Under the pieces are notes generated by a model. That model was given only the letters and a program-made list of their open reading frames with translations, was not told the origin of the DNA and did not search any database. A DNA stretch of 64,000 bases from an uncultured Clostridia bacterium (GTDB lineage: Bacteria > Bacillota > Clostridia > Oscillospirales > Acutalibacteraceae), in the NCBI GenBank assembly GCA_944384985.1, contig CALWVM010000001.1:186001-250000 (forward strand), given 5' to 3'. How positions within the stretch are numbered: the stretch's first letter is position 1; each line of letters opens with the position of its first letter. This document shows positions 7,355-15,687 of the stretch, in pieces. The position numbers and the translations under genes were made by a program.

Positions 7355-8281
7355 ATGGCGAAAGTACAATTAACCCCCGAAGAGATCGCCGCAAAGAAGA
7401 TCAGACGCTCCAACGGTTGGACGCGCTTCTGGGCGATTGTCGTGGCGCTGGTCCTCGTGGGTGCCGCAACAGGGTTTGTCGGTAATAAGGCGCAGACCGC
7501 GCGTACGGAAGCGGAGGAAGCGCTGAAAGAACAGCAGGAAGCCATTCAGCAGGCGTCTGCCAACACCGGCGTTATCGGCGGTGTTTCCGGCAACGGCAGC
7601 GTAGCGACCGGCGGCGGCACAGCAGCGGTAACAGATGAAGCGCAGGCGGCAGTGGACGCGATCAACGCGGCGACAGCGGCGGCGGCGAACGCGACCTATG
7701 ACTGGGCACGCAACTGCGTGGTGTCCAACATCAGCGTTGGCGACCAAACGGAAGCCATCAACAACGTTATTCACAGAATTGACTCGAACGCAGACCTGAA
7801 CTCCGTGGTCGGCGGATTCCTCGGCCAGGGGCAGAAGAGCGGGACGAACCAGCCGGGTGGTGATGTCGCTTCGATATTCGGCAACGACCAGTATCCGCTG
7901 AAAGCGACCTCGCTGCAGGCGGCCGATCTGCAGAACCTGACGGTGGAAGGCACGAAATACACCTTCTCGCTGCCGACGGCAGACAACCCGCAAAAGGATG
8001 GGCAGACCGCACTTTCGCGTCTGACGAACGACTTTATAACGGAACAGGAAGTTTCTGACGGCATCGCGAATGCGCTGGGTGCACTTTCGTTCCTGCTTTC
8101 GGTGAAGTCGGGCGATGTGTCGTTTGAAGATATCCAAGTAACAGTGGAACTCAACGATGCCGGCCAGCTCACGTCCCTTAGCTATTCCTACTTCATGAAC
8201 GTGAAGTCTTTGGAACTGAGCATTGCGACCGGTACCGGCAGCGGCACTGTCGAAGCTTCTTACTCGAACTTCGTATATTAA
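7355..8281 (+). CDS. Membrane-anchored extracytoplasmic protein, paralogue 2 of 3, unknown function
   Basis: 308 residues from ATG 7355, which follows AAAGAGGGAGAC and matches the MAK..LTPEE start of its neighbours; upstream in-frame starts lie inside the preceding gene. One transmembrane helix at about 24-44, then a short coiled segment rich in Glu/Gln/Ala (TEAEEALKEQQEAIQQ), a Gly-rich linker, and a domain ending in TVEASYSNFVY. A 72 bp stretch (7604-7675) is identical to 6640-6711 in paralogue 1 although the rest has diverged. The 22 bp gap to the previous gene indicates an operon. Confidence 0.75.
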   Translation: MAKVQLTPEEIAAKKIRRSNGWTRFWAIVVALVLVGAATGFVGNKAQTARTEAEEALKEQQEAIQQASANTGVIGGVSGNGSVATGGGTAAVTDEAQAAVDAINAATAAAANATYDWARNCVVSNISVGDQTEAINNVIHRIDSNADLNSVVGGFLGQGQKSGTNQPGGDVASIFGNDQYPLKATSLQAADLQNLTVEGTKYTFSLPTADNPQKDGQTALSRLTNDFITEQEVSDGIANALGALSFLLSVKSGDVSFEDIQVTVELNDAGQLTSLSYSYFMNVKSLELSIATGTGSGTVEASYSNFVY

Positions 8282-8328
8282 ACCGTGCATAAAACGGACT
8301 GCAACTTATTTGCGAAAGGAAGAATACC

Positions 8329-9570
8329 ATGGCGAAGAAAAATAAGCCTGAGCTGACGCTTGAGGAACTTCAGGCAAAAAAGAGCAGACGCCAGCGCGGT
8401 TGGGTGCGGTTTTGCGCCATCCTGCTTGCGGTGCTGCTGACCGTCGGTATCTATGGCTTTGCCGCTAAAGGCGACCCGCGTACGGTGGAGCTTTATACCC
8501 CGTCTGCGCAGCAGGTCGTGGTACAGAACGGCGGACAAAATACGGATACCCCCGCGACCGAGCCGGTGACACAAGCTCCCTCAACATCTACACCTCCCAC
8601 TTCCGGTGGTGACAGCAGTAGCAGCAGCGGCGGAATCCTTGACATGCTTCTGGGGCTTTTGGGCAATATCGACCTGAGCTCCATTGCAGGTATGCTGGAT
8701 CTGGACGGCCTCGGCGTGACCGTTGCGGACGGCATCGACAATCTGCAGTCCATGCTGATTGGCCTGCTTGACCGTATCGAAGGTTCCCTGACCGGCCAGC
8801 CGGTGATTTCGCACGATCCTGTGGAATACAATTTCAGCGGTGAGCTCGGCAGCGAAGAGGACCGCGCAGCGGTTGCAGAACTTTTGAATGCGGCAACTGC
8901 GGACGCGAGCTTTGCCGATTACAACTTTACCCGCACAGCGAGCTACACGCCGAACGGTCATGTTGACATTGGTGATCAGACCACAACGCTGGATCAGATC
9001 CTCAGCGCGGCGAACCTGTCTCTGGATGGCGTTGTCGGGAGTTTTATGGGTGTTGGCACAGTTTCCGGTCGGTGCGACGAGGCAAATCTGCCCAACATTC
9101 AGCAGAACGGTCAGAGCAATTACCTTTTGAAAGGTACAACGCTGACAGCGGACGATATCCAGATCGTGAACCGGGCAACGAGCACGGATGGGAACATCAC
9201 GAATTGCACGGTCCGTCTGAAAAATGTAGATAATCCGAACCGTCTTGATGTGACCGGTCTCAACAGCTTCACGAGTGACTTTATTGTGCAGAACGAGATT
9301 GCGGATCAGATCGCGAACGCGATTCAGGTCGCGGGCACTTCGATCAGCGTATTGAAACTGACCGATCTGGAAACCGCGTATTCGGATATCAAGGTTCAGT
9401 TCGTGTACAATGCAGCAACCGGTCAACTGTCGAATCTGAGCTACAGCTACACGGTATATGGCAAATTCACGGTCCGCACGAACACCGTACAGATTGTCGG
9501 CGACGCTACAACGACCGTTACGAACAACTACACCGGTTTTACTTACAATGCAGTGAATCCGGCCGGCTAA
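8329..9570 (+). CDS. Membrane-anchored extracytoplasmic protein, paralogue 3 of 3, unknown function
   Basis: 413 residues, longer than its two neighbours by an inserted Thr/Pro/Ser-rich linker and a hydrophobic segment (about 100-150, ILDMLLGLLGNIDLSSIAG). Start MAKKNKPELTLEELQAKK has GAAAGGAAG upstream. A transmembrane helix lies at about 25-45. The C-terminal domain keeps the family pattern ending in YNAATGQLSNLSYSYTVYG and a final NYTGFTYN. It is last in the operon, followed by a strong terminator. Role unknown. Triplication suggests dosage or diversification of a surface function. Confidence 0.75.
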   Translation: MAKKNKPELTLEELQAKKSRRQRGWVRFCAILLAVLLTVGIYGFAAKGDPRTVELYTPSAQQVVVQNGGQNTDTPATEPVTQAPSTSTPPTSGGDSSSSSGGILDMLLGLLGNIDLSSIAGMLDLDGLGVTVADGIDNLQSMLIGLLDRIEGSLTGQPVISHDPVEYNFSGELGSEEDRAAVAELLNAATADASFADYNFTRTASYTPNGHVDIGDQTTTLDQILSAANLSLDGVVGSFMGVGTVSGRCDEANLPNIQQNGQSNYLLKGTTLTADDIQIVNRATSTDGNITNCTVRLKNVDNPNRLDVTGLNSFTSDFIVQNEIADQIANAIQVAGTSISVLKLTDLETAYSDIKVQFVYNAATGQLSNLSYSYTVYGKFTVRTNTVQIVGDATTTVTNNYTGFTYNAVNPAG

Positions 9571-9592
9571 ACCAAATCCCTTAAAAACATAT

Positions 9593-9621
9593 GGCGCACA
9601 CCGAAAGGTGTGCGCCTGTTT
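9593..9621 (+). terminator. Terminator of the three-paralogue operon
   Basis: GGCGCACACC-gaaa-GGTGTGCGCC followed by tgtttt. Confidence 0.9.
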
Positions 9622-9851
9622 TGCGTAAAAAACGGTAAAGAGAAAAGGCCGTTGTTTGCCGTTGGGACCGGACAAAAATGCGCAGAAATCGCGTGACGCA
9701 GAAAAATAGGGATTCGCACGGCTTCCCGCCCGCGCGGAAACCGGCAACGGGAAAAGAAAAAATGAAGTAATGCATTCAACGACGTCTGCTTTCAGCGGAA
9801 AACGGATTTTTGTGTGTCTCCCGCGCATATATATTGCCGGGAGGGGAGTTT

Positions 9852-10622
9852 ATGCGATATATGCTGATTACGCGACGTGCGCTGTCCGTGGGGCTGGTGT
9901 TGATGCTTGCCGCAGCGTTCGTGCTCGCGGGGGTCTCGAACCGGTACGCGAGCAACACGACTGCGGGAACACAAACAAGGCGGCTGCCGGTCTATTGCGT
10001 GGAAACGGATGAAAAAAAGATCGCCGTGACCTTTGACGCGGCATGGGGCGCGGAGGACACGGATGAACTGCTGCAGATCTTGGCGGAATACAACGCGAAA
10101 GCGACCGTGTTTGCCGTCGGCGATTGGGTACGTAAAAACCCGGAAAGCGTCAAAGCGTTTCATGATGCGGGGCATACCATCGGGAACCATTCCGACAGCC
10201 ACAAGGCATACGGCGAACTGACCTATGACGAACTGCTCGCGGACATGGAAGCGTGTTCCGCGGCAATCGAGGCTTGTACAGGTGCACGTCCGCGTGTGCT
10301 GCGCGCGCCGTCGGGCGACTATACAGATGACACGATCACCGCCGCAGAAGCTCTCGGGATGCAGACCGTGCAGTGGTCGGTAGATAGTCTCGACTGGCAG
10401 GGACTTTCGGTAGAAGAAATGGTGGAGCGCGTTACGGCGGCGACGGAAAACGGATCGATCCTCCTGTTCCACAATGACGTTAAGAATACGCCGGACGCCC
10501 TGCGCGAGATCCTGTGTATTTTGTCGGAAGAGGGTTACAGCTTCGTCACGGTAGAGGAATTGATCTACTGGGAGGACTACCGCATCGACAGCGCAGGCAG
10601 GCAGTATAAAAACGTGGAATAA
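9852..10622 (+). CDS. Polysaccharide deacetylase, PdaB-like (sporulation type)
   Basis: 256 residues from ATG 9852, preceded by GGGAGGGGAG; the longer frame from 9810 would run through this site. An N-terminal membrane/signal segment (about 9-28) is followed by a NodB-homology domain: TFDAAWG (motif 1, of the form seen in PdaB/YlxY proteins), HSDSH (metal-binding motif 2), RAPSGDY (motif 3), VDSLDW (motif 4) and LLFHND (motif 5). The family removes acetyl groups from cell-wall or cortex glycans outside the cell, and PdaB is needed for spore maintenance in Bacillus. With spoIIE in the same window, a sporulation role is likely, but the assignment to PdaB rather than another deacetylase is inference. 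Confidence 0.85.
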   Translation: MRYMLITRRALSVGLVLMLAAAFVLAGVSNRYASNTTAGTQTRRLPVYCVETDEKKIAVTFDAAWGAEDTDELLQILAEYNAKATVFAVGDWVRKNPESVKAFHDAGHTIGNHSDSHKAYGELTYDELLADMEACSAAIEACTGARPRVLRAPSGDYTDDTITAAEALGMQTVQWSVDSLDWQGLSVEEMVERVTAATENGSILLFHNDVKNTPDALREILCILSEEGYSFVTVEELIYWEDYRIDSAGRQYKNVE

Positions 10623-10637
10623 GGCAAAACGGTCTGC

Positions 10638-10666
10638 TTGACGAGCAGCGGCCGGTGTGTTATATT
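10638..10666 (+). promoter_or_regulatory. Sigma-A promoter for the membrane gene at 10695
   Basis: TTGACG at 10638-10643, 17 bp spacer, TATATT at 10661-10666. About 30 bp upstream of ATG 10695. Confidence 0.75.
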
Positions 10667-10694
10667 CAAAGCAGTAAACCATAGGGGGATGTCT

Positions 10695-11089
10695 ATGAAG
10701 CCGCGAACGAAAGCCGGGATTTAACGGGGCTTGCGCTGTTCAGCTCCGGCATGCTATATATCCTGCTGGTGCTGTTGAACAACTATATCATTCTCCCGCT
10801 TGGTCGGCTGTGGCGTTTCTTTGAAAACGAAGAAATGATGCTGGTCGTCATCCCCGCGGGCATACTGCTGATTGCGGGGTTGGGTGTGTTTTGTTACTAC
10901 GCTTATGGCGAGCTGCGCCGCGCGGCGATTTGGCTGCCCGTCGCCTCTGCCGTAGCGCTGTTTTTCGCGACGCTTTGTTCGGCAATTTTGTCGCCTTTGG
11001 GCGCGGTGCTGCTGTTCGTCTCGTTCGCCTGCCTGGTTGCCGCGTGGGTATGCGCGCTGCTCGATATTCGGCGGCGCAGCAAACAATAA
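10695..11089 (+). pseudogene. Small polytopic membrane protein, apparently frameshifted near its start
   Basis: The open frame from ATG 10751 codes 112 residues with about four hydrophobic segments, but that ATG has no ribosome binding site. A good start exists at ATG 10695 (AGGGGG 6 bases upstream, behind a consensus promoter), yet that frame stops after MKPRTKAGI at 10722. Reading the downstream frame backwards gives DLTGLALFSSGMLYIL with no start codon before a TAG. A one-base indel near 10715-10722 would join the two into one protein of about 130 residues. Either a real frameshift or a sequence error. Function unknown. Confidence 0.6.
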
Positions 11090-11110
11090 AAATCAGAAAG
11101 CAAAAAAAGG

Positions 11111-11150
11111 GACGGTTCTGTGTCTGATGCAGCACAGAACCGTCTTTCTG
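11111..11150. terminator. Bidirectional terminator
   Basis: GACGGTTCTGTG (11111-11122) pairs with CACAGAACCGTC (11133-11144), with T-run on the right and A-run on the left. It serves both the rightward membrane gene and the leftward GH29 gene. Confidence 0.9.
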
Positions 11151-11171
11151 TTTGTATGTCCTCTTCTATCG

Positions 11172-12524
11172 TCAAAACCGATATGCGCCCGTCTTGCACA
11201 CCTCGGCCTTTTCGATATGCGGCTCGTTGCGGCACTGCGTGATGCGAATGCGCAAACGGTCGGTCGTAACGGGCTCGTCAAAGATCGCAATGCGGGAAAA
11301 CCCGATGATCGTCCCGCGGAACACGCATTTTTCATCTGCATAGATCTCGAACGATTCCACGCGCTGGGATTTGGTGGTGTCTTCGGCAAGGCGCACACGG
11401 TCCACGGATTGCCGGTCGAATTCCAGAACGATCTCATACCCGTCTTCGGAATCCGTGCGGCGGACAGGCAGAACGCATTCGTCCTCCTTTTTGAGCCAGG
11501 CGCCCATCTGCCGCAGGCGGCGCACATCCGCTTTTGCAAAGCGGCCCTTGCGGTTCGGCGGGATATTCAACAGCAGCAGGGCGTTGCTGCCTGCGGAGGT
11601 ATAATAGATTTGCATCAGGTGCCGAAGGGATTTTAGGGTGAACCGCTGCAACGGATGGTAAAACCAGCCAAGGCGAATGGAAACATCTACCTCGGCGGGG
11701 TACCACATGAAATCGTCGTAATTCGCCAGAAACGCGCGCGAGCCGAGATCGGGCAGCATCGCATCCTGACAGCGCTTCTGGAATTTGCGCATGTCGTCAT
11801 CCTGCTGGCAGTTCGCCGCGAGGTTCTGCTGGTCATAGGCAAAACGCGGCACAACATTCCATTCGCTTTCGCGCGTCTTGCCGCTTTCGTTGCCGATCCA
11901 GCGCACATCCGGCGCACAGCCCGACATCACAATGTTCGGCTGCAATTCGACCGCCGTTCTCCAAATGCGCTCAAAGTCATATTTCTGTTTGGGCTGCCCC
12001 AGCGCATCCGCACCGCACGCGCCGTCGAGCCAGAGCATGAAGATTTCGCCGTAATTCGTCAAAAGCTCTGTGAGCTGTTCGATGTAAAAGTCGTTGTAGG
12101 CATCCGTGCCGTACAGCGGGCAGTTGCGGTCCCACGGCGAGAGATACACGCCGAATTTCAGCCCGTATTTGCGGCAGGAATCCGCCACTTCGCGCACCAC
12201 GTCGCCTTTGCCGTTTTTATACGGGCTGTTTTTGACGGAATGCTCGGTCGTTTTGGTGGGCCAAAGGCAGAAGCCGTCATGGTGCTTGCAGGTAAGGATC
12301 ACGCCCTTCATGCCGGCATCCGCGATCGCCTCGCACCACTGGTCCGTGTCCTGCGCGGTGGGGTTGAACACGCTTTCCGGCTCTTTGCCGTTGCCCCACT
12401 CGCGGTTGGTGAATGTGTTGACCGTGTAATGGACAAAGGCATAAAAGCGCATGTCCTGAATCAACAGCTGGCGGCGGTTGGGGACGATGCTTGTGTAGAG
12501 ATCAATGCGTTCCTGTTCAGTCAT
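11172..12524 (-). CDS. Alpha-L-fucosidase, glycoside hydrolase family 29
   Basis: 450 residues with no signal peptide, so probably cytoplasmic. GH29 hallmarks in order: FAVHYTVNTFT-like opening (here FYAFVHYTVNTFTNREWGNG), CKHHDGFCLWPT at about 80-92, a (beta/alpha)8 segment FGVYLSPWDRN, and MLWLDGACG at about 160, where the Asp fits the family nucleophile. A C-terminal beta-sandwich follows (about 340-450). Hydrolyses terminal alpha-fucose from glycans. Start ATG has GGAGG 6-8 bases upstream, directly after a repeat leader shared with the GH35 and sialidase-like genes. Together they fit breakdown of host mucin or milk-type glycans imported as oligosaccharides. Confidence 0.9.
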   Translation of the reverse strand: MTEQERIDLYTSIVPNRRQLLIQDMRFYAFVHYTVNTFTNREWGNGKEPESVFNPTAQDTDQWCEAIADAGMKGVILTCKHHDGFCLWPTKTTEHSVKNSPYKNGKGDVVREVADSCRKYGLKFGVYLSPWDRNCPLYGTDAYNDFYIEQLTELLTNYGEIFMLWLDGACGADALGQPKQKYDFERIWRTAVELQPNIVMSGCAPDVRWIGNESGKTRESEWNVVPRFAYDQQNLAANCQQDDDMRKFQKRCQDAMLPDLGSRAFLANYDDFMWYPAEVDVSIRLGWFYHPLQRFTLKSLRHLMQIYYTSAGSNALLLLNIPPNRKGRFAKADVRRLRQMGAWLKKEDECVLPVRRTDSEDGYEIVLEFDRQSVDRVRLAEDTTKSQRVESFEIYADEKCVFRGTIIGFSRIAIFDEPVTTDRLRIRITQCRNEPHIEKAEVCKTGAYRF

Positions 12525-12902
12525 GGAAAACCTCCGCTGTTAGATATTAGATGTTAGCTATTAGACGTGGGTGGGGGAGTTTGCGCAAGTGCGGTCCTCC
12601 CTCTGATGAGGGAGGAGTCAAAACGGCGCACACGCCGTTCTGACACAAGGGAGAGACTGTAGGGCGGGGGCTTGCTTCCGCCACTTTCACGCTTTGCCGC
12701 GGCTGTACACAAAACGCACTTACACCGCTTCTGACCTCTGACCACTGAAATCTGACTTCTGTTTGCAGCACCTGCTCCCGCCGAAAACTTGCACAGCCCG
12801 TAGGGACAGCCCTTGCGGCTGTCCGTTGTGCGCCGCCGCACACGCTCCTAAACTTTCCGTCATGCGGGAAAATGGCAGCACAGCTTCTGCACCAGACCTC
12901 TG
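12525..12902. repeat. Intergenic repeat mosaic between GH29 and the lipoprotein gene
   Basis: No gene is supported. The right end of the GH29 leader (12537-12600) is a degenerate tract of TTAGATATTAGATGTTAG units next to a GTGGGTGGGGGAG box. 12600-12655 contains inverted CTCCCT..AGGGAG pieces. 12659-12682 and 12800-12824 are REP-like hairpins starting GTAGGG. 12726-12764 is a CTGACCTCTGACC-type tract. All these motifs recur elsewhere in the window. Confidence 0.6.
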
Positions 12903-12933
12903 AAAAAAGCCCCGCGGTCGGCGGGGCTTTTTT
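12903..12933 (-). terminator. Terminator after the lipoprotein gene
   Basis: AAAAAAGCCCCGC / GCGGGGCTTTTTT hairpin; A-rich on the left side, so it can end leftward transcription of 12966-14045. Confidence 0.9.
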
Positions 12934-12965
12934 GCGTCCGAAGTTGGAAAATCAGAGGAACGCCG

Positions 12966-14045
12966 TTATGCCGTCGCCCGATCCGGCCAGCCGAACTGGT
13001 AGAACATGTTCGAGCCGCAGTCGAAATCGATCGTCTGCGTGCCGAGCGGCGCGAGCGTACCCTCGCCTGTGACGGTCGCGGTGACGTGCATGGTCTTGTC
13101 GTAGGAGATCGACAGCAGCTCGTCGGTGGCGGCGTCAAAGATCGCGGTGATCGTCAAATCGGTGAAAGTCATCGTATAGTCGGAGACGGTAAAGGAGTTT
13201 TCGGGACGGTTGAGACTGTCCAGTACCGCCTGCTTGTCACGGACATCCACGGCGTGCAGCACGGCAGATTCTTCGGGCTTGACGTGGATCTCCACGGTGC
13301 GGGTCAGTTCCGTCACCACGGGATTGCCGTCCGAATCGTTCTCGGTGGTCTGGTTGACGGAGGAGTAGATCGCGTCCAGATCCGCATCCGTCAGCGCGGT
13401 GATTGCGTCCGTGCCCTGCAAATACAGCAGGGCGTTCAGGTCGGACCCGGCCTCTAACGTCTCATTGTTCGGCAGCACCGAGGAAAGCCCGTTCATGAGC
13501 ATGTCTTTATACAACCGCGCCGCCTTGGAAATGGTGGCGTCGCTGTTCTGCACGGTACCGTCCGCAGCGGTGAATTGGATGGATTTGTCATCCACCCAAA
13601 AGCTTTCGGAACGGATCGTCTCGGGCTGCTGCGCCTTGACGGCGTTGGCAATGTCGGTGTAATATGCAAGCACCTCGGTGCGGTTGGCATCCAGCTGCGC
13701 ACGTTCGTCGTCGGTGAGCAGCGCGAGCACCGCATCAAACACGGTCTTGTCGCTGCCGGAGCCGAAACGCGCACGGATGTCGTTGTAGGTGAGCGTGATA
13801 GTCACGTCGTCGGTCTTGTTTTCATAATTTTCAAACAGATTGGCAAGCGATTCCGCGTCCAGAATTTTGCGCAGCTCGCCATAGGTGAATTCAAAACTCG
13901 CGTCATGGAGATCCGTTTTCAACGTCACGGCGACCGGCTCGGACCCCGTGTCCTGCGAGAAACTCAGCTCGCAGCCGGAAAATGCGCCGACGCACAACAG
14001 AATCACCAACAAAACGCATCCGATTTTCAAAAGCTTTGATTGCAT
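12966..14045 (-). CDS. Lipoprotein of unknown function, distant relative of the 6.4-9.6 kb family
   Basis: 359 residues from the ATG at 14045, which sits 7 bases after AAAGGGGA; the ATG two codons earlier abuts that site. Signal peptide with lipobox (VGAFSGC), so anchored on the outer face of the membrane. An N-terminal helical part contains FTYGELRKILDAES and TLTYNDIRARFG. The C-terminal part has the pattern DLTITAIFDAATDELLSISYDKTM followed by TGEGTL, which resembles the ending of the three proteins at 6394-9570. It follows the M28 peptidase gene by 27 bp on the same strand, so they form an operon. Function not recognised. Confidence 0.75.
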   Translation of the reverse strand: MQSKLLKIGCVLLVILLCVGAFSGCELSFSQDTGSEPVAVTLKTDLHDASFEFTYGELRKILDAESLANLFENYENKTDDVTITLTYNDIRARFGSGSDKTVFDAVLALLTDDERAQLDANRTEVLAYYTDIANAVKAQQPETIRSESFWVDDKSIQFTAADGTVQNSDATISKAARLYKDMLMNGLSSVLPNNETLEAGSDLNALLYLQGTDAITALTDADLDAIYSSVNQTTENDSDGNPVVTELTRTVEIHVKPEESAVLHAVDVRDKQAVLDSLNRPENSFTVSDYTMTFTDLTITAIFDAATDELLSISYDKTMHVTATVTGEGTLAPLGTQTIDFDCGSNMFYQFGWPDRATA

Positions 14046-14072
14046 GCTCATTCCCCTTTGCGTGATAAATTC

Positions 14073-15350
14073 TTATTGCGCGGGCTTGGCGGTATCATAG
14101 GTGTCGCGCAGCCCTTTTTCGTCATATAGGAACGCGGTTTCCAGCAGGACGTCGATGCCCGCTTCCAGCGTTTTGAGGTCGAGATTGTCGGCGGTGTCGG
14201 TGCGCGTGTGATAATACCGCGCGGGCGTGGGATCCATCGCCGCAAGCGCCGCAGCGCGAAGCCCGCCCTGCTGCAGCGCCGCAGCGTCCGACGCGCCAAA
14301 GAACACATTGGAATACGGCAGATCGTGCCCCGCGTTCTGTGCGCCCGCTTTGAGAAGCGCCGCCGCCTGCGCGTCAAGCTTCACAAGCCCGGTCATATCT
14401 TTATTGTATACGCCCATAAAGTCGTAGTCGCGCAATGTGTCGGTCACAATATAGACGGTCTCCACGTCCTCTTCGGCGTGCTTTGCGGCATACGCCTTCG
14501 CCCCGCGAAGCCCCGCTTCCTCACAGCCCATCGAAACGGCTGCAACTTCGGTGTTCTCGAAACGGACGTCGTTTGCCGCCATGTAGCGCAGCACCGCCAT
14601 GGAGGCGAACACGCCGGTCAGGTTGTCATTTGCGCCGGGGACGACGCATTTCCAGTTGACGAAAAACGCGCCGGGGATCACGAGGAGCGTCGTGAGGACG
14701 GCGAGCACAAGGATGACGATGTTTACCGGTTCCGGCAGCGGAAAAAAGGAAAGAATGTCGAGAATAAACTGCACGGCGACCGAGCCGAACGCCGCGCCGA
14801 CCACGGCGGCGAACAGCTTGCCGCCGCCCAGGCGCAGATACGTCCATTCATAGGCCGAGTCCATGTGCCCGCAGAAAACGATGCGGCGCTTGACGTCGCC
14901 TTTCGGCTTGCGGGTGCAAACGACGTTGCAGGATTTACGCTTCGGGAAAAACGGGTCCAAAAGCGGCTTATAAAGCAGGAATTCACAGATCATGCACAAA
15001 AGCGCGAACGCGGTCAGCACGGTCGCAATCACACCCAGCGCGGTGCTCGCCGCGGGGAACACGTCAAGGCAGCTCAAAATGAGCAGCACGCCCGAAACGA
15101 GCATCAGGCAGACGTCCAGAAGCACCCAGCCCATGAATGCCTTGGGGTGCAGCTCGAAATCCTCGATCTCCACGCTATCGGCGACGGGTTTCATGGTTTC
15201 CGCAAGATAAGCCTGCGCTTTGCGTTCGCTTTCTTCCCCGGACGCGCGCGGGCCGATCTCCTTGCAGACCCGTTTGATCTCCCGCGCGGCAAAATTTGCC
15301 ATTTCTCGCCGACGGGAAGGATAGTTGGCATTGCTTTCTCGAGCTTGCAT
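14073..15350 (-). CDS. Membrane-embedded M28-family metallopeptidase
   Basis: 425 residues if started at the ATG at 15350, which has GGAGGA 7 bases upstream; two earlier ATGs overlap the ribosome site. A region with two transmembrane helices (about 80-130) and another pair (about 180-230) interrupts an M28 (aminopeptidase-like) fold. Predicted zinc ligands: GHMDS His, GANDN Asp, CEEAG Glu pair, VTDT Asp and YYHTRTD His. It likely cleaves peptides at the membrane; substrate unknown. Upstream member of a two-gene operon with the lipoprotein. Confidence 0.8.
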   Translation of the reverse strand: MQARESNANYPSRRREMANFAAREIKRVCKEIGPRASGEESERKAQAYLAETMKPVADSVEIEDFELHPKAFMGWVLLDVCLMLVSGVLLILSCLDVFPAASTALGVIATVLTAFALLCMICEFLLYKPLLDPFFPKRKSCNVVCTRKPKGDVKRRIVFCGHMDSAYEWTYLRLGGGKLFAAVVGAAFGSVAVQFILDILSFFPLPEPVNIVILVLAVLTTLLVIPGAFFVNWKCVVPGANDNLTGVFASMAVLRYMAANDVRFENTEVAAVSMGCEEAGLRGAKAYAAKHAEEDVETVYIVTDTLRDYDFMGVYNKDMTGLVKLDAQAAALLKAGAQNAGHDLPYSNVFFGASDAAALQQGGLRAAALAAMDPTPARYYHTRTDTADNLDLKTLEAGIDVLLETAFLYDEKGLRDTYDTAKPAQ

Positions 15351-15615
15351 CAGCATTCCTCCGTGAAACATGGGGCAAGTCCCCGGATTTTCATGCGGTA
15401 CGCGCCGTAAAGCGCCGTGCGCACAGATTTATACTATTGTAGCACAACTTGCCGTCAAAGTCGATAGAAATTTCATTTTTTCGGCTGTCGAATTTTTGCA
15501 AAACCGTACGTTTCCCGTAATCTGCCGGGAAACGAACACAATATGGTTTTCAGCGGATGCTTTGGGCGCGTTTGCGGCATATTGGGTTCGATTCTCGGCA
15601 GCTTAAGCAAAACGG
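15351..15615. other. Divergent intergenic region
   Basis: About 340 bp separate the leftward M28 gene and the rightward VanY-like gene, and no gene is seen in between. A TACAAT on the bottom strand near 15427-15432 is a possible -10 for the M28 operon without a good -35. The rightward promoter is listed separately. Confidence 0.4.
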
Positions 15616-15644
15616 TTGACATCGCGGCACAAACCCTCTACAAT
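15616..15644 (+). promoter_or_regulatory. Sigma-A promoter for the VanY-like gene
   Basis: TTGACA at 15616-15621, 17 bp spacer, TACAAT at 15639-15644. The longest ORF overlaps this promoter, which supports a start at 15688. Confidence 0.85.
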
Positions 15645-15687
15645 AGGAGCGAAAGCGGGCAAGCCCTTTTGCCCGCACGGAAGGACA

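Noticed and set aside
9792..10682. Antisense ORF of 296 codons over the deacetylase gene
   Set aside because: Sense strand has complete NodB motifs; the antisense frame has no recognisable domain or start context.
15616..15687. Longer start for the VanY-like gene
   Set aside because: Overlaps an exact TTGACA-17-TACAAT promoter; the good ribosome site is at 15677-15685.
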